Below are positions 26,814 through 36,776 of a stretch of DNA of 59,762 bases, piece after piece (positions within the stretch are counted from its first letter, which is position 1; every line of letters starts with the position of its first letter). The translations under genes and the position numbers were made by a program. A model generated the notes under the pieces. It had not been told where the DNA came from and searched no databases. It was given only the letters and a program-made list of their open reading frames with translations. The stretch spans positions 1-59,762 of the forward strand of contig JAFLTQ010000017.1 in the NCBI GenBank assembly GCA_022510385.1, in the 5' to 3' direction. Source of the DNA: Muribaculaceae bacterium. Lineage in GTDB: Bacteria; Bacteroidota; Bacteroidia; Bacteroidales; Muribaculaceae.

Positions 26814-27425
26814 TTAATGAAAGATTGTCCGGAAAATATATTTCAGATCAGTTAGCAACGACTGCTCTTCAAGATATTTAAGATTAATTTTCACTTTATC
26901 CGGCCAGATCACTTCATTATTATAAGTCAGAGGATCAGCCTGTTGAGCCAGCAATTCTTCTTCATTACGATATTTAAGAGTGGCCGGCCCGGTAAGCCCC
27001 GGTTTGAGCGATAGGATTTTTCTATCATCACCTGTCAGCCGGTCGGCATATCCTTCCACGTCTGGACGCGGACCCACAAAACTCATTTGGCCTTTCAGCA
27101 CATTCCAAAGTTGGGGCAGCTCATTCAGCTTGTATCTATTCAAGAATAACCCTAAAGTAGTAAAGCGGGGATCATTTGCTATTGTTATATAATTCCCTTT
27201 CTCTTCATTAAAAGCGTCGGAAACCATAGTAGTGAATTTGATTATATAAAATGGCACTCCGTATTGCCCTATTCTTTTTTGTCGAAAAAAAACAGGTGAC
27301 CGGAAATCCGATACTTTTATCGCCAATGAAATCAACAATAGAAAGGGAGAAAGAATTATCAAACCTCCCCCCGCGGCCAAAATATCAAACAATCTTTTGA
27401 TTATGATGTTTTTTTTGGATAACAT
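26814..27425 (-). CDS. Initiating sugar transferase (bacterial sugar transferase family)
   Basis: Transfers a sugar-1-phosphate to undecaprenyl phosphate as the first step of glycan assembly at the inner membrane. 203 residues, the short monotopic form: one hydrophobic hairpin (about 11-33, IKRLFDILAAGGGLIIL), then the catalytic core with KFTTM, the segment LNELPQLWNVLKGQMSFVGPRPD and LKPGLTGPATLKYR. It starts 25 bases inside the upstream acetyltransferase, so the two are co-translated. It may prime the polysaccharide made by the locus to the right. Confidence 0.9.
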   Translation of the reverse strand: MLSKKNIIIKRLFDILAAGGGLIILSPFLLLISLAIKVSDFRSPVFFRQKRIGQYGVPFYIIKFTTMVSDAFNEEKGNYITIANDPRFTTLGLFLNRYKLNELPQLWNVLKGQMSFVGPRPDVEGYADRLTGDDRKILSLKPGLTGPATLKYRNEEELLAQQADPLTYNNEVIWPDKVKINLKYLEEQSLLTDLKYIFRTIFH

Positions 27426-28003
27426 TCTATAAGCAAGAAATCATTATCGAGTTTGTTAACTTTTCTGACTTGAGTGGCATTAGAAGCAGATTTAAGAGAA
27501 GGAATATTAAATTTAGAGACCGTTGCAAACATCCTGACTCCCATTTGACTACATATTTTCATCGAAATTTGCCACATAGTGGTGCCTAATCCTCTGTTTA
27601 CATATTCCTGATCTGTGATTAGTCCATGAAATGCTTTACCTACCAAAAAGCACCTGATAAAAAAATAACCTACAATTGTATCGGATGATTTCTCGGTTAT
27701 TTTCATCAAAGAATAGGCTTTATTTTCTATAAGGGCCTCAAGTGTTTCTTTATCGAACCTATGCGGGTCGAAATATTTTAGATATTCAAATTTCTGTCTT
27801 TTACGAAAGGCTATCAGTTGCGGGATATCATTTTTCTCTACAATTGAATATTTAAAATCCCCATTTTCATAATCTACGATGACTCTTTTAGTGATTTCCT
27901 TGGGATTTTTATATAGAAGAGAGAAAAGTGACCCATTTACTTTCTCAACTAACTTCCAAAGACCGGGAAAAGTGTGCTTTATTTTTATTAAAGTCGAGAC
28001 CAA
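27401..28003 (-). CDS. GNAT-type acetyltransferase
   Basis: 200 residues with a C-terminal GNAT-like fold: YFFIRCFLVGKAFHGLITDQEY and the acetyl-CoA loop NRGLGTTMWQ, then MFATVSKFNIPSLKSAS as the last strand-helix. The N-terminal ~60 residues are less typical. Coupled by a 25-base overlap to the initiating sugar transferase, so it may acetylate an amino sugar precursor or the lipid-linked sugar. The substrate is inferred from context only. Confidence 0.6.
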   Translation of the reverse strand: MVSTLIKIKHTFPGLWKLVEKVNGSLFSLLYKNPKEITKRVIVDYENGDFKYSIVEKNDIPQLIAFRKRQKFEYLKYFDPHRFDKETLEALIENKAYSLMKITEKSSDTIVGYFFIRCFLVGKAFHGLITDQEYVNRGLGTTMWQISMKICSQMGVRMFATVSKFNIPSLKSASNATQVRKVNKLDNDFLLIECYPKKTS

Positions 28004-28072
28004 AGTAAAAAAACTGATGAGACATTTCGCACGGAAAATCGAAATATTTTTCTATGCGAATTTAACAAATTT

Positions 28073-28105
28073 TTTGTTTAAATAACAGGGAAAAAGTTAT
28101 ATTTG
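28073..28105 (+). promoter_or_regulatory. Promoter of the BNR_4 gene
   Basis: TTTG (28073-28076), 21 bases, then TATATTTG (28098-28105); AAGGA lies 8 bases before the GTG start. Confidence 0.6.
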
Positions 28106-28139
28106 TTAAATATTTTTTGAGTAACCAAAAGGATTTTAC

Positions 28140-29438
28140 GTGCATCCCATAATAAAGAAACTGGCACATTTTTTCGGATTCTTTCAGTTAACAGACTCAT
28201 TCGAAAAGGAATACGGTTTAATAAAAGCCGGAAGAGGTTATAGCCGCACATCTGTCAACACTTCTATATTCAGAAAGAGTTCTATTATTTCCGATGGAAA
28301 AGTTCAATTTATCTCCTTCTACGATGCGAAAGGAAGAATAGTAATCGGTAAGCGCACATTAGGAGAAAAAAAGTTTATTCTCAAGAAGCAACCCTTCAGA
28401 GGTAATGTCAGAGATGCCCATAATATTATAAGTTTAGGTCTGGATGGTGACGGCTACCTTCACCTTGCATATGGTATGCATAACACTCCTCTGCAATATG
28501 CCAGATCTATTGTGCCGGGTTCATTATCAATGGAACGAATAGATACTACCGACGGAATTGAGGAAATGAAAGTTACTTATCCGGAGTTTCATATATTACC
28601 TGCAGGCGATTTACTTTTTGCTTATCGATCCGGGAAGTCCGGCAACGGCAATATGGTAATAAAAAGGTATCTTTTAAAAGAACAAAAATGGGAGACGGTG
28701 CAAACTTCATTACTTGATGGAGAAGGAGAGAGAAATGCATATTGGCAAATGTGTATCGATGACAACGGAATCATTCACATTTCCTGGGTATGGAGGGAGA
28801 CCGGTGATGTTTCGACCAATCATGACTTATGTTATGCACGTTCAAGAGATTTTGGGCAGACATGGGAGAAAAGCGATGGCACTCCATATGAGCTGCCTAT
28901 TAGAGAAGGGAATGCGGACATAATTTGGAAGATACCTCAAAATTCCAAATTAATGAACCAAACATCTATGACGGCGGATAACGAGAGCCGCCCCTATATT
29001 GCCACCTATTGGCGGGATATGGATAGTCTTGTGCCGCAATACCATTTGGTATGGCTGTCAGAGGATGGTTGGAAAGAAAGCCGTGTCGGCGAGCGTAAAA
29101 CCCCATTTTCATTAAAGGGTGGAGGCACAAAAATGGTGCCGATTTCCCGTCCTCTTGTATTAGTTAGAAATAAAGAAGTGTGGGTGATTTTCAGAGATAT
29201 AGAAAGAGGAGGGAATGTGACAATTGCAAAGAGTTCCGATTTAGAAAATGGTAAATGGATACTCGAAGATATCACTCCTTTTGAAGTTGGCGCATGGGAA
29301 CCAACATATGATGAGAATTTATGGAAATTGGAGGGGAAACTAAATCTATTGGTTCAGGTCACTCGCCAAGGGGATGGAGAGAAAGTCATTAACAAAGGGG
29401 AAAAAGAGTCCACAATTTGGATTCAGGAGTGTCTATAG
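28140..29438 (+). CDS. BNR_4-family beta-propeller protein, polysaccharide-lyase-like
   Basis: 432 residues, GTG start at 28140 with a ribosome site AAGGA upstream. The protein reads as a seven-bladed propeller of the BNR_4 family, which includes PL24/PL25-type lyases. Blades show repeated patterns such as DGDGYLHLAYGMH, DDNGIIHISWVWRETG and ADNESRPYIATYW; RDAHNII and GMHN would supply the catalytic histidines. There is no signal peptide, so it appears cytoplasmic or is exported by another route. It lies between glycan-synthesis genes on the opposite strand. Confidence 0.7.
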   Translation: MHPIIKKLAHFFGFFQLTDSFEKEYGLIKAGRGYSRTSVNTSIFRKSSIISDGKVQFISFYDAKGRIVIGKRTLGEKKFILKKQPFRGNVRDAHNIISLGLDGDGYLHLAYGMHNTPLQYARSIVPGSLSMERIDTTDGIEEMKVTYPEFHILPAGDLLFAYRSGKSGNGNMVIKRYLLKEQKWETVQTSLLDGEGERNAYWQMCIDDNGIIHISWVWRETGDVSTNHDLCYARSRDFGQTWEKSDGTPYELPIREGNADIIWKIPQNSKLMNQTSMTADNESRPYIATYWRDMDSLVPQYHLVWLSEDGWKESRVGERKTPFSLKGGGTKMVPISRPLVLVRNKEVWVIFRDIERGGNVTIAKSSDLENGKWILEDITPFEVGAWEPTYDENLWKLEGKLNLLVQVTRQGDGEKVINKGEKESTIWIQECL

Positions 29439-29503
29439 TTTTAAGAGATTCAATTATACCGCTATCTCTCAGTTTATCCCGAGATTGGTAAGCCGATAGA
29501 GAT

Positions 29504-30676
29504 TCAATAGCCTGAGAGGATATTGCGATAATAAGATTTGAGATTATTTCTCACGAAAGAGACTTCGAATCTGTCGGATATCATTTTCCTTGCCCGGGCA
29601 GCCAATTTGGCAACCACTTCCCTATTATCGGTAAATTGTCGCATGGCTGATAGCAGATCGTCGGGACTATCAGGAGGGACAATGACTCCATTCTCCCCGT
29701 CAAAGATTATTTCTCGTGAACCATTTATATCTGTGACTATGGATGGCAATCCCATAGCTCCTGCTTCTATAACAACATTAGGAAATCCTTCTCGGCGGCT
29801 GGGAAATACCAATGCATCTGAAGCAGCCAAATAAGGACGCACATCCTCAACCCATCCGTCGGATAATAAGATTTCCTTCGAGTTTCTTATGAATGCTAAA
29901 GTTTCCGGTTTCAAAGGATCTGCATCCTCAAAATCGCCCACCAATATTAACTTCACTTTTTTCCCCTCCTTCACCAGTTCTGAAAATGAGGCAATCAAAT
30001 TATCTATACCTTTGTCAGCTGCAATGCGTCCAATAAATATAAAAATAAATGGAGTAGAATCTTTATTCGAAATTTCAAGACCTTCTATTAATTTTTTTCT
30101 AATTTGTGCAGCCTTTTGGGTCACTTCGAGAGTTTTGTCATAATAATTCAAGTCAATGCCGCGAAGATTACCAAATCCCAATACAGAAATTTCTTTATTT
30201 GTAATTCTATTTTTTACGAGATCTGTCTTTACTCCTTGCCCTTCTGCCATAACGTGGGTGGCGCAAAGGCACGTAATTCGGTCTGTCGTTTTAAGAATTT
30301 TCCTTTTTAACCCTTTAGCTGAAGGGAAAACCAGTCCTGTGAAAGTGTGGAGTCTTACGGGCACTCCTGCTATTTTAGCTGCCATCATAGAAAGAAGGCC
30401 GGCCTTTGGAGTTATAGAGTGAACCATCTCAGGCTTCTCCTTTCTAAAAACTTTGATAAGTTTTATAAGACTTTTAAGATCTTGGAGGGGAGCAACCTTT
30501 CGGTGCATTTTTACACCAATTGTTCTTACTTTCTCCCTATGCTCCACTTCTTGTAAGTCACTATCAGGCGAAGAGAGGGCTACGATCTGGTAACCATCAT
30601 CTGTTAGCTCCTTGAAAAGCCCTTTGCAGAAAATATTAAGAGACAATCCAATTGTAGAAGTTCGGATAATCTTCAT
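29504..30676 (-). CDS. GT4 glycosyltransferase
   Basis: 390 residues in a GT-B fold of family GT4. The C-terminal half has FIFIGRIAADKGIDNLI, ILLSDGWVEDVRPYLAASDALVFPSRREGFPNV and the sugar-nucleotide EAGAMGLPSIVTDINGSREI with the conserved glutamates. The N-terminal half resembles TuaC/PglA-type enzymes (HSITPKAGLLSMMAAKIAGVP). Acts at the cytoplasmic face of the membrane on lipid-linked glycan. It lies 60 bases downstream of the OmpA-family gene and converges with the BNR_4 gene. Confidence 0.88.
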   Translation of the reverse strand: MKIIRTSTIGLSLNIFCKGLFKELTDDGYQIVALSSPDSDLQEVEHREKVRTIGVKMHRKVAPLQDLKSLIKLIKVFRKEKPEMVHSITPKAGLLSMMAAKIAGVPVRLHTFTGLVFPSAKGLKRKILKTTDRITCLCATHVMAEGQGVKTDLVKNRITNKEISVLGFGNLRGIDLNYYDKTLEVTQKAAQIRKKLIEGLEISNKDSTPFIFIFIGRIAADKGIDNLIASFSELVKEGKKVKLILVGDFEDADPLKPETLAFIRNSKEILLSDGWVEDVRPYLAASDALVFPSRREGFPNVVIEAGAMGLPSIVTDINGSREIIFDGENGVIVPPDSPDDLLSAMRQFTDNREVVAKLAARARKMISDRFEVSFVRNNLKSYYRNILSGY

Positions 30677-30735
30677 AATAAGGGCTCAACCTGATTTTTA
30701 TACTTACTACTCAACCTCAATAGAAGTGTTCTCTC

Positions 30736-32598
30736 CTACTTCTTAATATAATGGAGTCGTACTTTTACACCACGGTTGAGCTTCGAATTAAGACTCTGAG
30801 TGCTTGTATCTTTTACTTCGTTGATAGTGTTCTGGCCATTTGTGAAGAAACTTTGATAGAGGGCATCAGCAAGATTCTCATTTTCCTGCAGCCATTTCAT
30901 CACAGAATTTGCACGATTTTCCGATAGTGCACTATTCCTTTCTGTTCCTACCTTGTCGGCATTTGCACCTGAATAGTTGTCTTGACTTGTTGCCATACCT
31001 TCGGTCTGAACCATAGTGATGATACCGTTTTCAAGAATATCTTTTATACGGTTTACAGTTTCTTCATCCGTGAATTGCGCAATATAACCCTCATTGCCAT
31101 TCAGAGCTGCATATACATCAGCAAAACTTACCAACTCATCATTGCCATCGAGTTTCATATTCTCTTTGATTATATCGAGGCCACCATGAGAATTAAGACC
31201 GAAGGTTTGAGTTTCCTCATAGTTAGAATTATTAAGGAGAGTCTGACCTAAAGTTGCATCGTCGATACGATATTGCCATACATGCGAACCGTCATATATC
31301 GGCGCATAATAGAATCCCTCTTTTTCACGGAACTCAGTCATATCCTCCGGTTTAAGGCTCAAAGACAAAGGGGATGTTGCCGACATCTCATATCCCCTCG
31401 GGAGATCTGTGGCAAAAGTCAGTTCTTCAGCCATTTCTGTTGGGATATCTTCAATCTTTAGCCCATTTAAAGAGTTTCCGGCCAAAATTTTGGATGTTGC
31501 ACTTTTAGTGTCAGCATATCTCTTTTGAGTAAAAAGACCCCCTGCAAGATAATCAAGAGTATTAACATCTGCATCTGCTACTAATGGAGCATCATTTCTT
31601 CCGGAATAGTTGTTTGGATAGAATACATAGAAGGTCATAGTGCCCTGCATAGCCCGCTTATTGTTTTCTTCTTCGCCTACAAATACATCGCGTTCATTTA
31701 CCACAAGGATATCCCTTTGTCTGAAATCTCGTTGATAATAAGCTGTGGTGCTTTCCGACCAACCGTTTGTGCGTTTTGAGCCCAGATAAAAAGTTACGCC
31801 AAGATCTAATCCTATATTGCAGTCGATTTTTCGTGCCACATAATCCCCATATCCATGTTCTCCATCAAAGTTGGTCTGGTAAAAAAGACCTCTGACTTTA
31901 AAATCAAGACTCCAACGTTTTGCTTTGGTAAAAAATCGGCTGTATTGCAATTCGGCATGGGCGCTTATTTCATTTTGAGAACCGTATGAATCCTTAAAAC
32001 CTGTATGATGAACCAAACCAATACCTGCGTTAAGCATAAACTGATTCATCAATTTATTGTTGCCCATTCCTTCATATCCCATGAAGAGACGTGAAAGATT
32101 CAATATGACACTTGCACTCAAATCCCACCAATGGGTCCTGAATCTCCAATATTGACCATCCTCATCAGTCATTGGCTCACCATAGGCCCAGTTATGGACA
32201 TTACGGGTATAACCTCTTGAATTAGTAGGGAATATATACTCTACCTTCAAGCCGATACCGGGTGTGAACCATTTACCTACACCTATCGAGAAATCAGAAG
32301 AAAGGGTAGTCTTGAAAGGACCTAAATTGGAATAATCGCCGATAAATGTATGAGCACCACCGGTAGCAAATAGAAACCAGTTCTTCCCGAACTTGTTGGT
32401 GACAACCCTCATCGGTTCCAAAATTGAATCTTTCCTGATTATCTCAGTGGGAGCCACAAATTCTGTTGTATCTCTGTATATTTCTGAGAATTCAGTCAGA
32501 TCCGGCACATTTTCATGCTTTAGTTGCTGAGCTGACAAAGCCCCGCACATGAGAAATGCTAAAAAGGTGAATATATATAATGAATAATTACGTTTCAT
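30736..32598 (-). CDS. OmpA-family outer-membrane protein
   Basis: 620 residues with a signal peptide (MKRNYSLYIFTFLAFLMCGALSAQ). The N-terminal ~270 residues have the alternating aromatic/glycine strands of a beta-barrel (GAHTFIGDYSNLGPF, LDLGVTFYLG). A long middle region is of unknown fold. The C-terminal part resembles an OmpA peptidoglycan-binding domain: GMATSQDNYSGANADKVGTERN then SENRANSVMKWLQEN. It starts three bases after the DUF5683 stop. Confidence 0.8.
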   Translation of the reverse strand: MKRNYSLYIFTFLAFLMCGALSAQQLKHENVPDLTEFSEIYRDTTEFVAPTEIIRKDSILEPMRVVTNKFGKNWFLFATGGAHTFIGDYSNLGPFKTTLSSDFSIGVGKWFTPGIGLKVEYIFPTNSRGYTRNVHNWAYGEPMTDEDGQYWRFRTHWWDLSASVILNLSRLFMGYEGMGNNKLMNQFMLNAGIGLVHHTGFKDSYGSQNEISAHAELQYSRFFTKAKRWSLDFKVRGLFYQTNFDGEHGYGDYVARKIDCNIGLDLGVTFYLGSKRTNGWSESTTAYYQRDFRQRDILVVNERDVFVGEEENNKRAMQGTMTFYVFYPNNYSGRNDAPLVADADVNTLDYLAGGLFTQKRYADTKSATSKILAGNSLNGLKIEDIPTEMAEELTFATDLPRGYEMSATSPLSLSLKPEDMTEFREKEGFYYAPIYDGSHVWQYRIDDATLGQTLLNNSNYEETQTFGLNSHGGLDIIKENMKLDGNDELVSFADVYAALNGNEGYIAQFTDEETVNRIKDILENGIITMVQTEGMATSQDNYSGANADKVGTERNSALSENRANSVMKWLQENENLADALYQSFFTNGQNTINEVKDTSTQSLNSKLNRGVKVRLHYIKK

Positions 32599-32601
32599 GC
32601 T

Positions 32602-33477
32602 TTAAAGATTTATGTTAATACCAAATCCCAACATATCGGGAGAGAATACAGGCATGAAAGAAAATTGCATATTCGGAGCATTATTCCTTTTCACCTCCAC
32701 ATATCTCGCACCATTAGCGATTGCAGCATCTAAAAGATTATAAATATATAAGCCACCTCCTGCAATGAAACAGAACATTCTCCATTGTCTGAAGGTTGAT
32801 GCTTTACTTTGATAATTGTCATAAAATTCAGGATACTTTTTGCCCAGATTATTCCAATGATTAGCCCTGTCTGTAGCGTAAATGATACTTGCCACCATAG
32901 CTGCTTCAACCCCCAAAAATGAATAACCTTTTGCCGGTTGTCCTTTATAAATTTGCCCAAATCCCGGGATTATTGACATCAACATAGGTTTTATCCCATA
33001 TTTTCTTTTCAACGTAAACCGATCAAAATCCGGTGTTGAATAGCCGGGATTAGAGATCGCATAAAGCTGATAAAAATTATAATCGTAAGAACCATCAGGA
33101 TAATCCTCATATTTCTGGAATCTATCCACAAGACGTGCATAAACACTCTGCTCCTTTCCTTCTTGGTTGAAAGTTACCATATAAGTTGTTGGAAGAGTTC
33201 CATTCCCAGGGATAGAATCTACTATAAGTTTGGATTTGTCAACATGATAAGTAGTATCGACATATTCTAAAAGAGGGGTGAATGGATCGACCTTGAACTT
33301 CGATTTGTCAATATCAGATTGATTAAAAATATGAAAGCTGTAGCTGTCATTGCTACGTTTCTTATTAAGCTCAATAACCCCCTTTTTCACCCATCGAGGG
33401 GTTGGCTCTGCCAATGCGGTCAAAGACGAAAAACAGGTCAGAATAACTACAAATTTTAGGAACGTATTGATATTCAT
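32602..33477 (-). CDS. DUF5683 membrane protein
   Basis: I start at the ATG at 33477, where MNINTFLKFVVILTCFSSLTALA is a signal peptide; the longer frame from 33555 would begin inside the -7 element. About 292 residues. The C-terminal half has the DUF5683 features: GIKPMLMSIIPGFGQIYKGQPAKGYSFLGVEA with membrane segments and WRMFCFIAGGGLYIYNLLDAA. Function unknown; such proteins are found in Bacteroidota envelopes. It leads an operon with the OmpA-family protein. Confidence 0.8.
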   Translation of the reverse strand: MNINTFLKFVVILTCFSSLTALAEPTPRWVKKGVIELNKKRSNDSYSFHIFNQSDIDKSKFKVDPFTPLLEYVDTTYHVDKSKLIVDSIPGNGTLPTTYMVTFNQEGKEQSVYARLVDRFQKYEDYPDGSYDYNFYQLYAISNPGYSTPDFDRFTLKRKYGIKPMLMSIIPGFGQIYKGQPAKGYSFLGVEAAMVASIIYATDRANHWNNLGKKYPEFYDNYQSKASTFRQWRMFCFIAGGGLYIYNLLDAAIANGARYVEVKRNNAPNMQFSFMPVFSPDMLGFGININL

Positions 33478-33552
33478 CAATAAAGAGAAGCCAATAGATA
33501 AATGCTTTCTTTCAATTCTCCTTTTGATTTTTTCAAGAACTGAAAGGTATAG

Positions 33553-33560
33553 CAAATTTA
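33553..33560 (-). promoter_or_regulatory. -7 element of the DUF5683-OmpA operon
   Basis: TAAATTTG on the minus strand, about 76 bases before the chosen start codon. Confidence 0.45.
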
Positions 33561-33630
33561 ATATAAAAAATCGAAAAAAACCGCATAAAATAAGGATTTT
33601 AATAGTGTGTTAAAAGATTATTCTTTGCAT

Positions 33631-34725
33631 TTACCAAATAATCAATTGCATAAATAGAGTAAAACCGCAATAACATGCTAATATCATCCCTATTTTCTTA
33701 TCCTGATCTTTCCATATAGGAAGATTAATAATAGGATAAGCTATAAGTATCGGATACATGAACCAGGATAAATATGCAAATCTATTGGTAAATGCAACTC
33801 TAATTACAAGAACCCAGAAAGCATTGCAAATCACATATGTCATACATAAAATCCGGAACCAATCATCCTTTATTTTTTTATGCACCAAAATATACCACCC
33901 TAAAACAATAGGGGGTGTGCTGTATAATAAAAAGTCCCATCTAAATCCTATTGAAGAGAATGAATCTTCATAATCATTAGACAAATATGAATTCATCCGG
34001 TCGTCAAATCCCAAAGATGCAAAAAAATTAGCTATACTTCCTCCAACAATTAATGAAATAAAAATACATGCCATCCAAAAGTAAACGGATAGCTTAAAAT
34101 CTTTAATAAAATACCTTGATACAATTATCGCAACTATCGGTAGAAAAACCGATCTGTGAAATCCTAAAGCAACTATTGCCAAAACTAAAGCAAACCAATA
34201 TTTATTGTCAAGGAAATAACTGAAAGCTACCAAAATAATACTACAAGCAACGCCGTTGCGTAATCCATTCACTCCGAAATTGTAAAACATCAAAGAAGAG
34301 AACACAAATAAAGTCCCAATCAAAGGATTAGAGGGTAGGAATCTTTTAGCAGCCCAGAAAGCAAATAGGATGTATCCCGCCTCCACTAACGTGAAAAATA
34401 TGGAAACAGAGAATCCAGTTGATTTACATAACAACATTGTCAAAGCCCATAACCATTCACTTTTCCAATTAATCCCCATAGCATTTTGAGTATCTAACAT
34501 TGAATATTCAAGCGCATAATTGGCCGTATCTCCGAAATATGTACCACTTATGGGTCGAAAACCTAACCAAAATATTAAGAATACACATAATGATAATGGC
34601 AATAACATATCATGTTTCTCCATTTGAAGAGCATAAGAAGGAGATGATATATATCTGAAAGCCACCATCATACAGAAGAAGGCAACAATGATAAAATATA
34701 GAGGTTGATATAGGGATGCGGGCAA
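33631..34725 (-). CDS. EpsG/Wzy-like polysaccharide polymerase
   Basis: 364 residues, about ten transmembrane helices. It fits the EpsG family: an early loop with FRPISGTYFGDTANY (Arg and Asp-Thr motif), LRNGVACSIILVAFSYFL and a conserved GFHRSVFLPI near the middle. EpsG proteins polymerise or modify exopolysaccharide at the inner membrane. It is the last gene of the polysaccharide cluster in the transcription direction. Pairing with the ABC exporter at the other end is unusual, because Wzy-type polymerases normally go with Wzx flippases. Confidence 0.75.
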   Translation of the reverse strand: MPASLYQPLYFIIVAFFCMMVAFRYISSPSYALQMEKHDMLLPLSLCVFLIFWLGFRPISGTYFGDTANYALEYSMLDTQNAMGINWKSEWLWALTMLLCKSTGFSVSIFFTLVEAGYILFAFWAAKRFLPSNPLIGTLFVFSSLMFYNFGVNGLRNGVACSIILVAFSYFLDNKYWFALVLAIVALGFHRSVFLPIVAIIVSRYFIKDFKLSVYFWMACIFISLIVGGSIANFFASLGFDDRMNSYLSNDYEDSFSSIGFRWDFLLYSTPPIVLGWYILVHKKIKDDWFRILCMTYVICNAFWVLVIRVAFTNRFAYLSWFMYPILIAYPIINLPIWKDQDKKIGMILACYCGFTLFMQLIIW

Positions 34726-34736
34726 TGGAGGAAGTT

Positions 34737-34754
34737 TTAAGTTTTAAACAATAA
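34737..34754. repeat. 18-bp direct repeat, left copy
   Basis: TTAAGTTTTAAACAATAA, identical to 59209-59226. It lies in the 84-base gap upstream of the EpsG gene, next to further AAGTTTTAA units. The second copy is upstream of wzm. Confidence 0.7.
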
Positions 34755-34809
34755 CCATTAAGTTTTAAGTAGTTAGTTTTAAATGGTATTTTTAGTAGGG
34801 GAAATAATA

Positions 34810-35520
34810 TTAGGGTTTGGACGAGTTTAAATTTAAGAGGCGATGATAAATATGTGTTAGTTTATTACGTAGAGGACCATAGTTATCAACCCAGGATTTG
34901 GCGTAATGATGTATTGAACGGGTATTTGAAGTTATATAGATTTTTCCGGTGTAATCATCCATAGGGTTAAAGTAATCATTGGGATAAATATTAATATCAT
35001 CCACCACTTGAAATTTATCTATCTTTTGAAAACCTTTACTCTCAAGTAATTCCGTAGTTTTTTTAACAAGGATTGGGGGTGGAGTTTGATCAATGGATGC
35101 CGGCTCCCATTTTTCATACTCTTTCATCATCTCCCTATAAAACATCATACCTGGGTAAGCCCCCATACAGAGACCCGGCGCAACAGAAATAATATCATGG
35201 TCTTTTTCAATTCCCAAGAAAGGTCCGGACTTTAAAATATCGTCAAAGGAACCTATCACTTCGACGTCTGTGTCAAAATAGAGACCCCCATATCGATATA
35301 AAATCCAATATCTGGCATAATCACTTACAAAAGCAAATTTCCTTTTTTTATAGGATTGAGATATATAAGGGATAATATTAATGTCAAAATTATTTTCATT
35401 CCATTCCTTAATTTCGTAAGCCGGGAAATACTTTCTCCAAGACTCGATACATTTTATGGCAAATTTTGGTAAAGGTTTTCTGCCGAACCAGCAGTAATGG
35501 ATAATTTTAGGAATGTCCAT
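34810..35520 (-). CDS. GT32-type capsular polysaccharide glycosyltransferase
   Basis: 236 residues. MDIPKIIHYCWFGRKPLP at the start and KFAFVSDYARYWILYRYGGLYFDTDVEVI with the DxD (DTD) motif are hallmarks of the Gly_transf_sug/GT32 family. The C-terminal HHYAKSWVD histidine is also usual. It transfers a hexose from a nucleotide sugar to the growing repeat. It starts 11 bases after the upstream GT4 gene. Confidence 0.9.
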   Translation of the reverse strand: MDIPKIIHYCWFGRKPLPKFAIKCIESWRKYFPAYEIKEWNENNFDINIIPYISQSYKKRKFAFVSDYARYWILYRYGGLYFDTDVEVIGSFDDILKSGPFLGIEKDHDIISVAPGLCMGAYPGMMFYREMMKEYEKWEPASIDQTPPPILVKKTTELLESKGFQKIDKFQVVDDINIYPNDYFNPMDDYTGKIYITSNTRSIHHYAKSWVDNYGPLRNKLTHIYHRLLNLNSSKP

Positions 35521-35531
35521 TATGGTTAACT

Positions 35532-36758
35532 CTAATTAAGGTCATTTTGAGAGTTCATATCGACTAAATAATAAAATTTAGAAATATTTTCCAAACCGTA
35601 TAAATCAAAATCCACAAGCTTGTTTTTCACTTGTGCAATTTTGTCTTGTCTATTGATCCAAAGGTCGGCAAAATAAGCAGCAAATTTATCATTCTCAATC
35701 GGACCGATGAAACCATCAACACCCTTCTCTATTTGAGAAGTAGCTGTGGGATAATTTGTAATTATAACCGGTTTACCAAGAATCTGAGCCTCTTTGACTG
35801 TTATAGAGTTGCCTTCATATCTTGAAGGTTGAACATAATAATCACAGGCCCTGATATAAGGATAAGGATTCTCTTTCTTTCCTAATACAATAACTCTATT
35901 TTCAATGTTATTTTTTTTAATTTCGTCTTTTATATAATTATCGCTCGCTCCATAGCCGATTATATACCATTTCAGATTAATACCCTTATCCAATAATATT
36001 CTGCAAATCTGAGGAATCGATTCGAAATTTTTGGCATAACAGTATCTACCGATAGAAAGAATTAGCAATTCATCACCCTTCTTTTTCATATCCTCCGGGA
36101 TAAATTCCATTGATCTTCTTTCAATTATTTCTCGACTTAGTATAGGTCCTATTTTAATAATCTTCTCTTTTAATTCAGGGAATACATAGCAAAAAGACTC
36201 AGTGACTTTCTCCGAGATACTGACTATTATGTCATAACCATTCCAAACAGGAAATTCAAGTTTTTTATTTACATCAATAGAGGAATAATCAGTATGAATC
36301 CAACAAATTTTCTTCTTTGCCTTGACCTTCTCCAAAACAATATTATGTGGAGTCAGATAAGAAACTGCGAGATCATATTCTCCCAATTTCTTTAAAGATG
36401 GAAGAAACGGAGTTACATATTTACCTACATAACCAAAAATAGCACTCCCCTCTTTAGGATGATTCTTTTTATTATAAAGATAAAATTTTAATTTAGCCCA
36501 AATACGAGCAAAAGCTATTCCCCAATAACCTTTCTTGATAACATTCCTAATCGGCACCTCTATCATTGAGTATGCTTTTGGAACATCAATTATGTTTACC
36601 CAATCCGGCACATATTGCAACATCTCCCCTCTTCTGTCATAGAGCATTAAATCAACCGACAGCTTTTGCGAATCCAAAGAATGGAGTAACCCGATAAGTG
36701 AAGATTCAGCTCCCCCTATTTCCAGATAATGGATATTTATAAGAATTTTTTTTCTCAA
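35532..36758 (-). CDS. GT4 glycosyltransferase
   Basis: 408 residues. The N-terminus MRKKILINIHYLEIGGAESSLIGLL is the GT4 nucleotide-binding start. The C-terminal half has LLILSIGRYCYAKNFESI, VIVLGKKENPYPYIRACDYYVQPSRYEGNSITVKEAQILGKPVI and the donor-site glutamate. It is probably part of repeat-unit assembly. The specific sugar cannot be told from sequence. Confidence 0.9.
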   Translation of the reverse strand: MRKKILINIHYLEIGGAESSLIGLLHSLDSQKLSVDLMLYDRRGEMLQYVPDWVNIIDVPKAYSMIEVPIRNVIKKGYWGIAFARIWAKLKFYLYNKKNHPKEGSAIFGYVGKYVTPFLPSLKKLGEYDLAVSYLTPHNIVLEKVKAKKKICWIHTDYSSIDVNKKLEFPVWNGYDIIVSISEKVTESFCYVFPELKEKIIKIGPILSREIIERRSMEFIPEDMKKKGDELLILSIGRYCYAKNFESIPQICRILLDKGINLKWYIIGYGASDNYIKDEIKKNNIENRVIVLGKKENPYPYIRACDYYVQPSRYEGNSITVKEAQILGKPVIITNYPTATSQIEKGVDGFIGPIENDKFAAYFADLWINRQDKIAQVKNKLVDFDLYGLENISKFYYLVDMNSQNDLN

Positions 36759-36776
36759 TTTAATGGTAAATAATGA

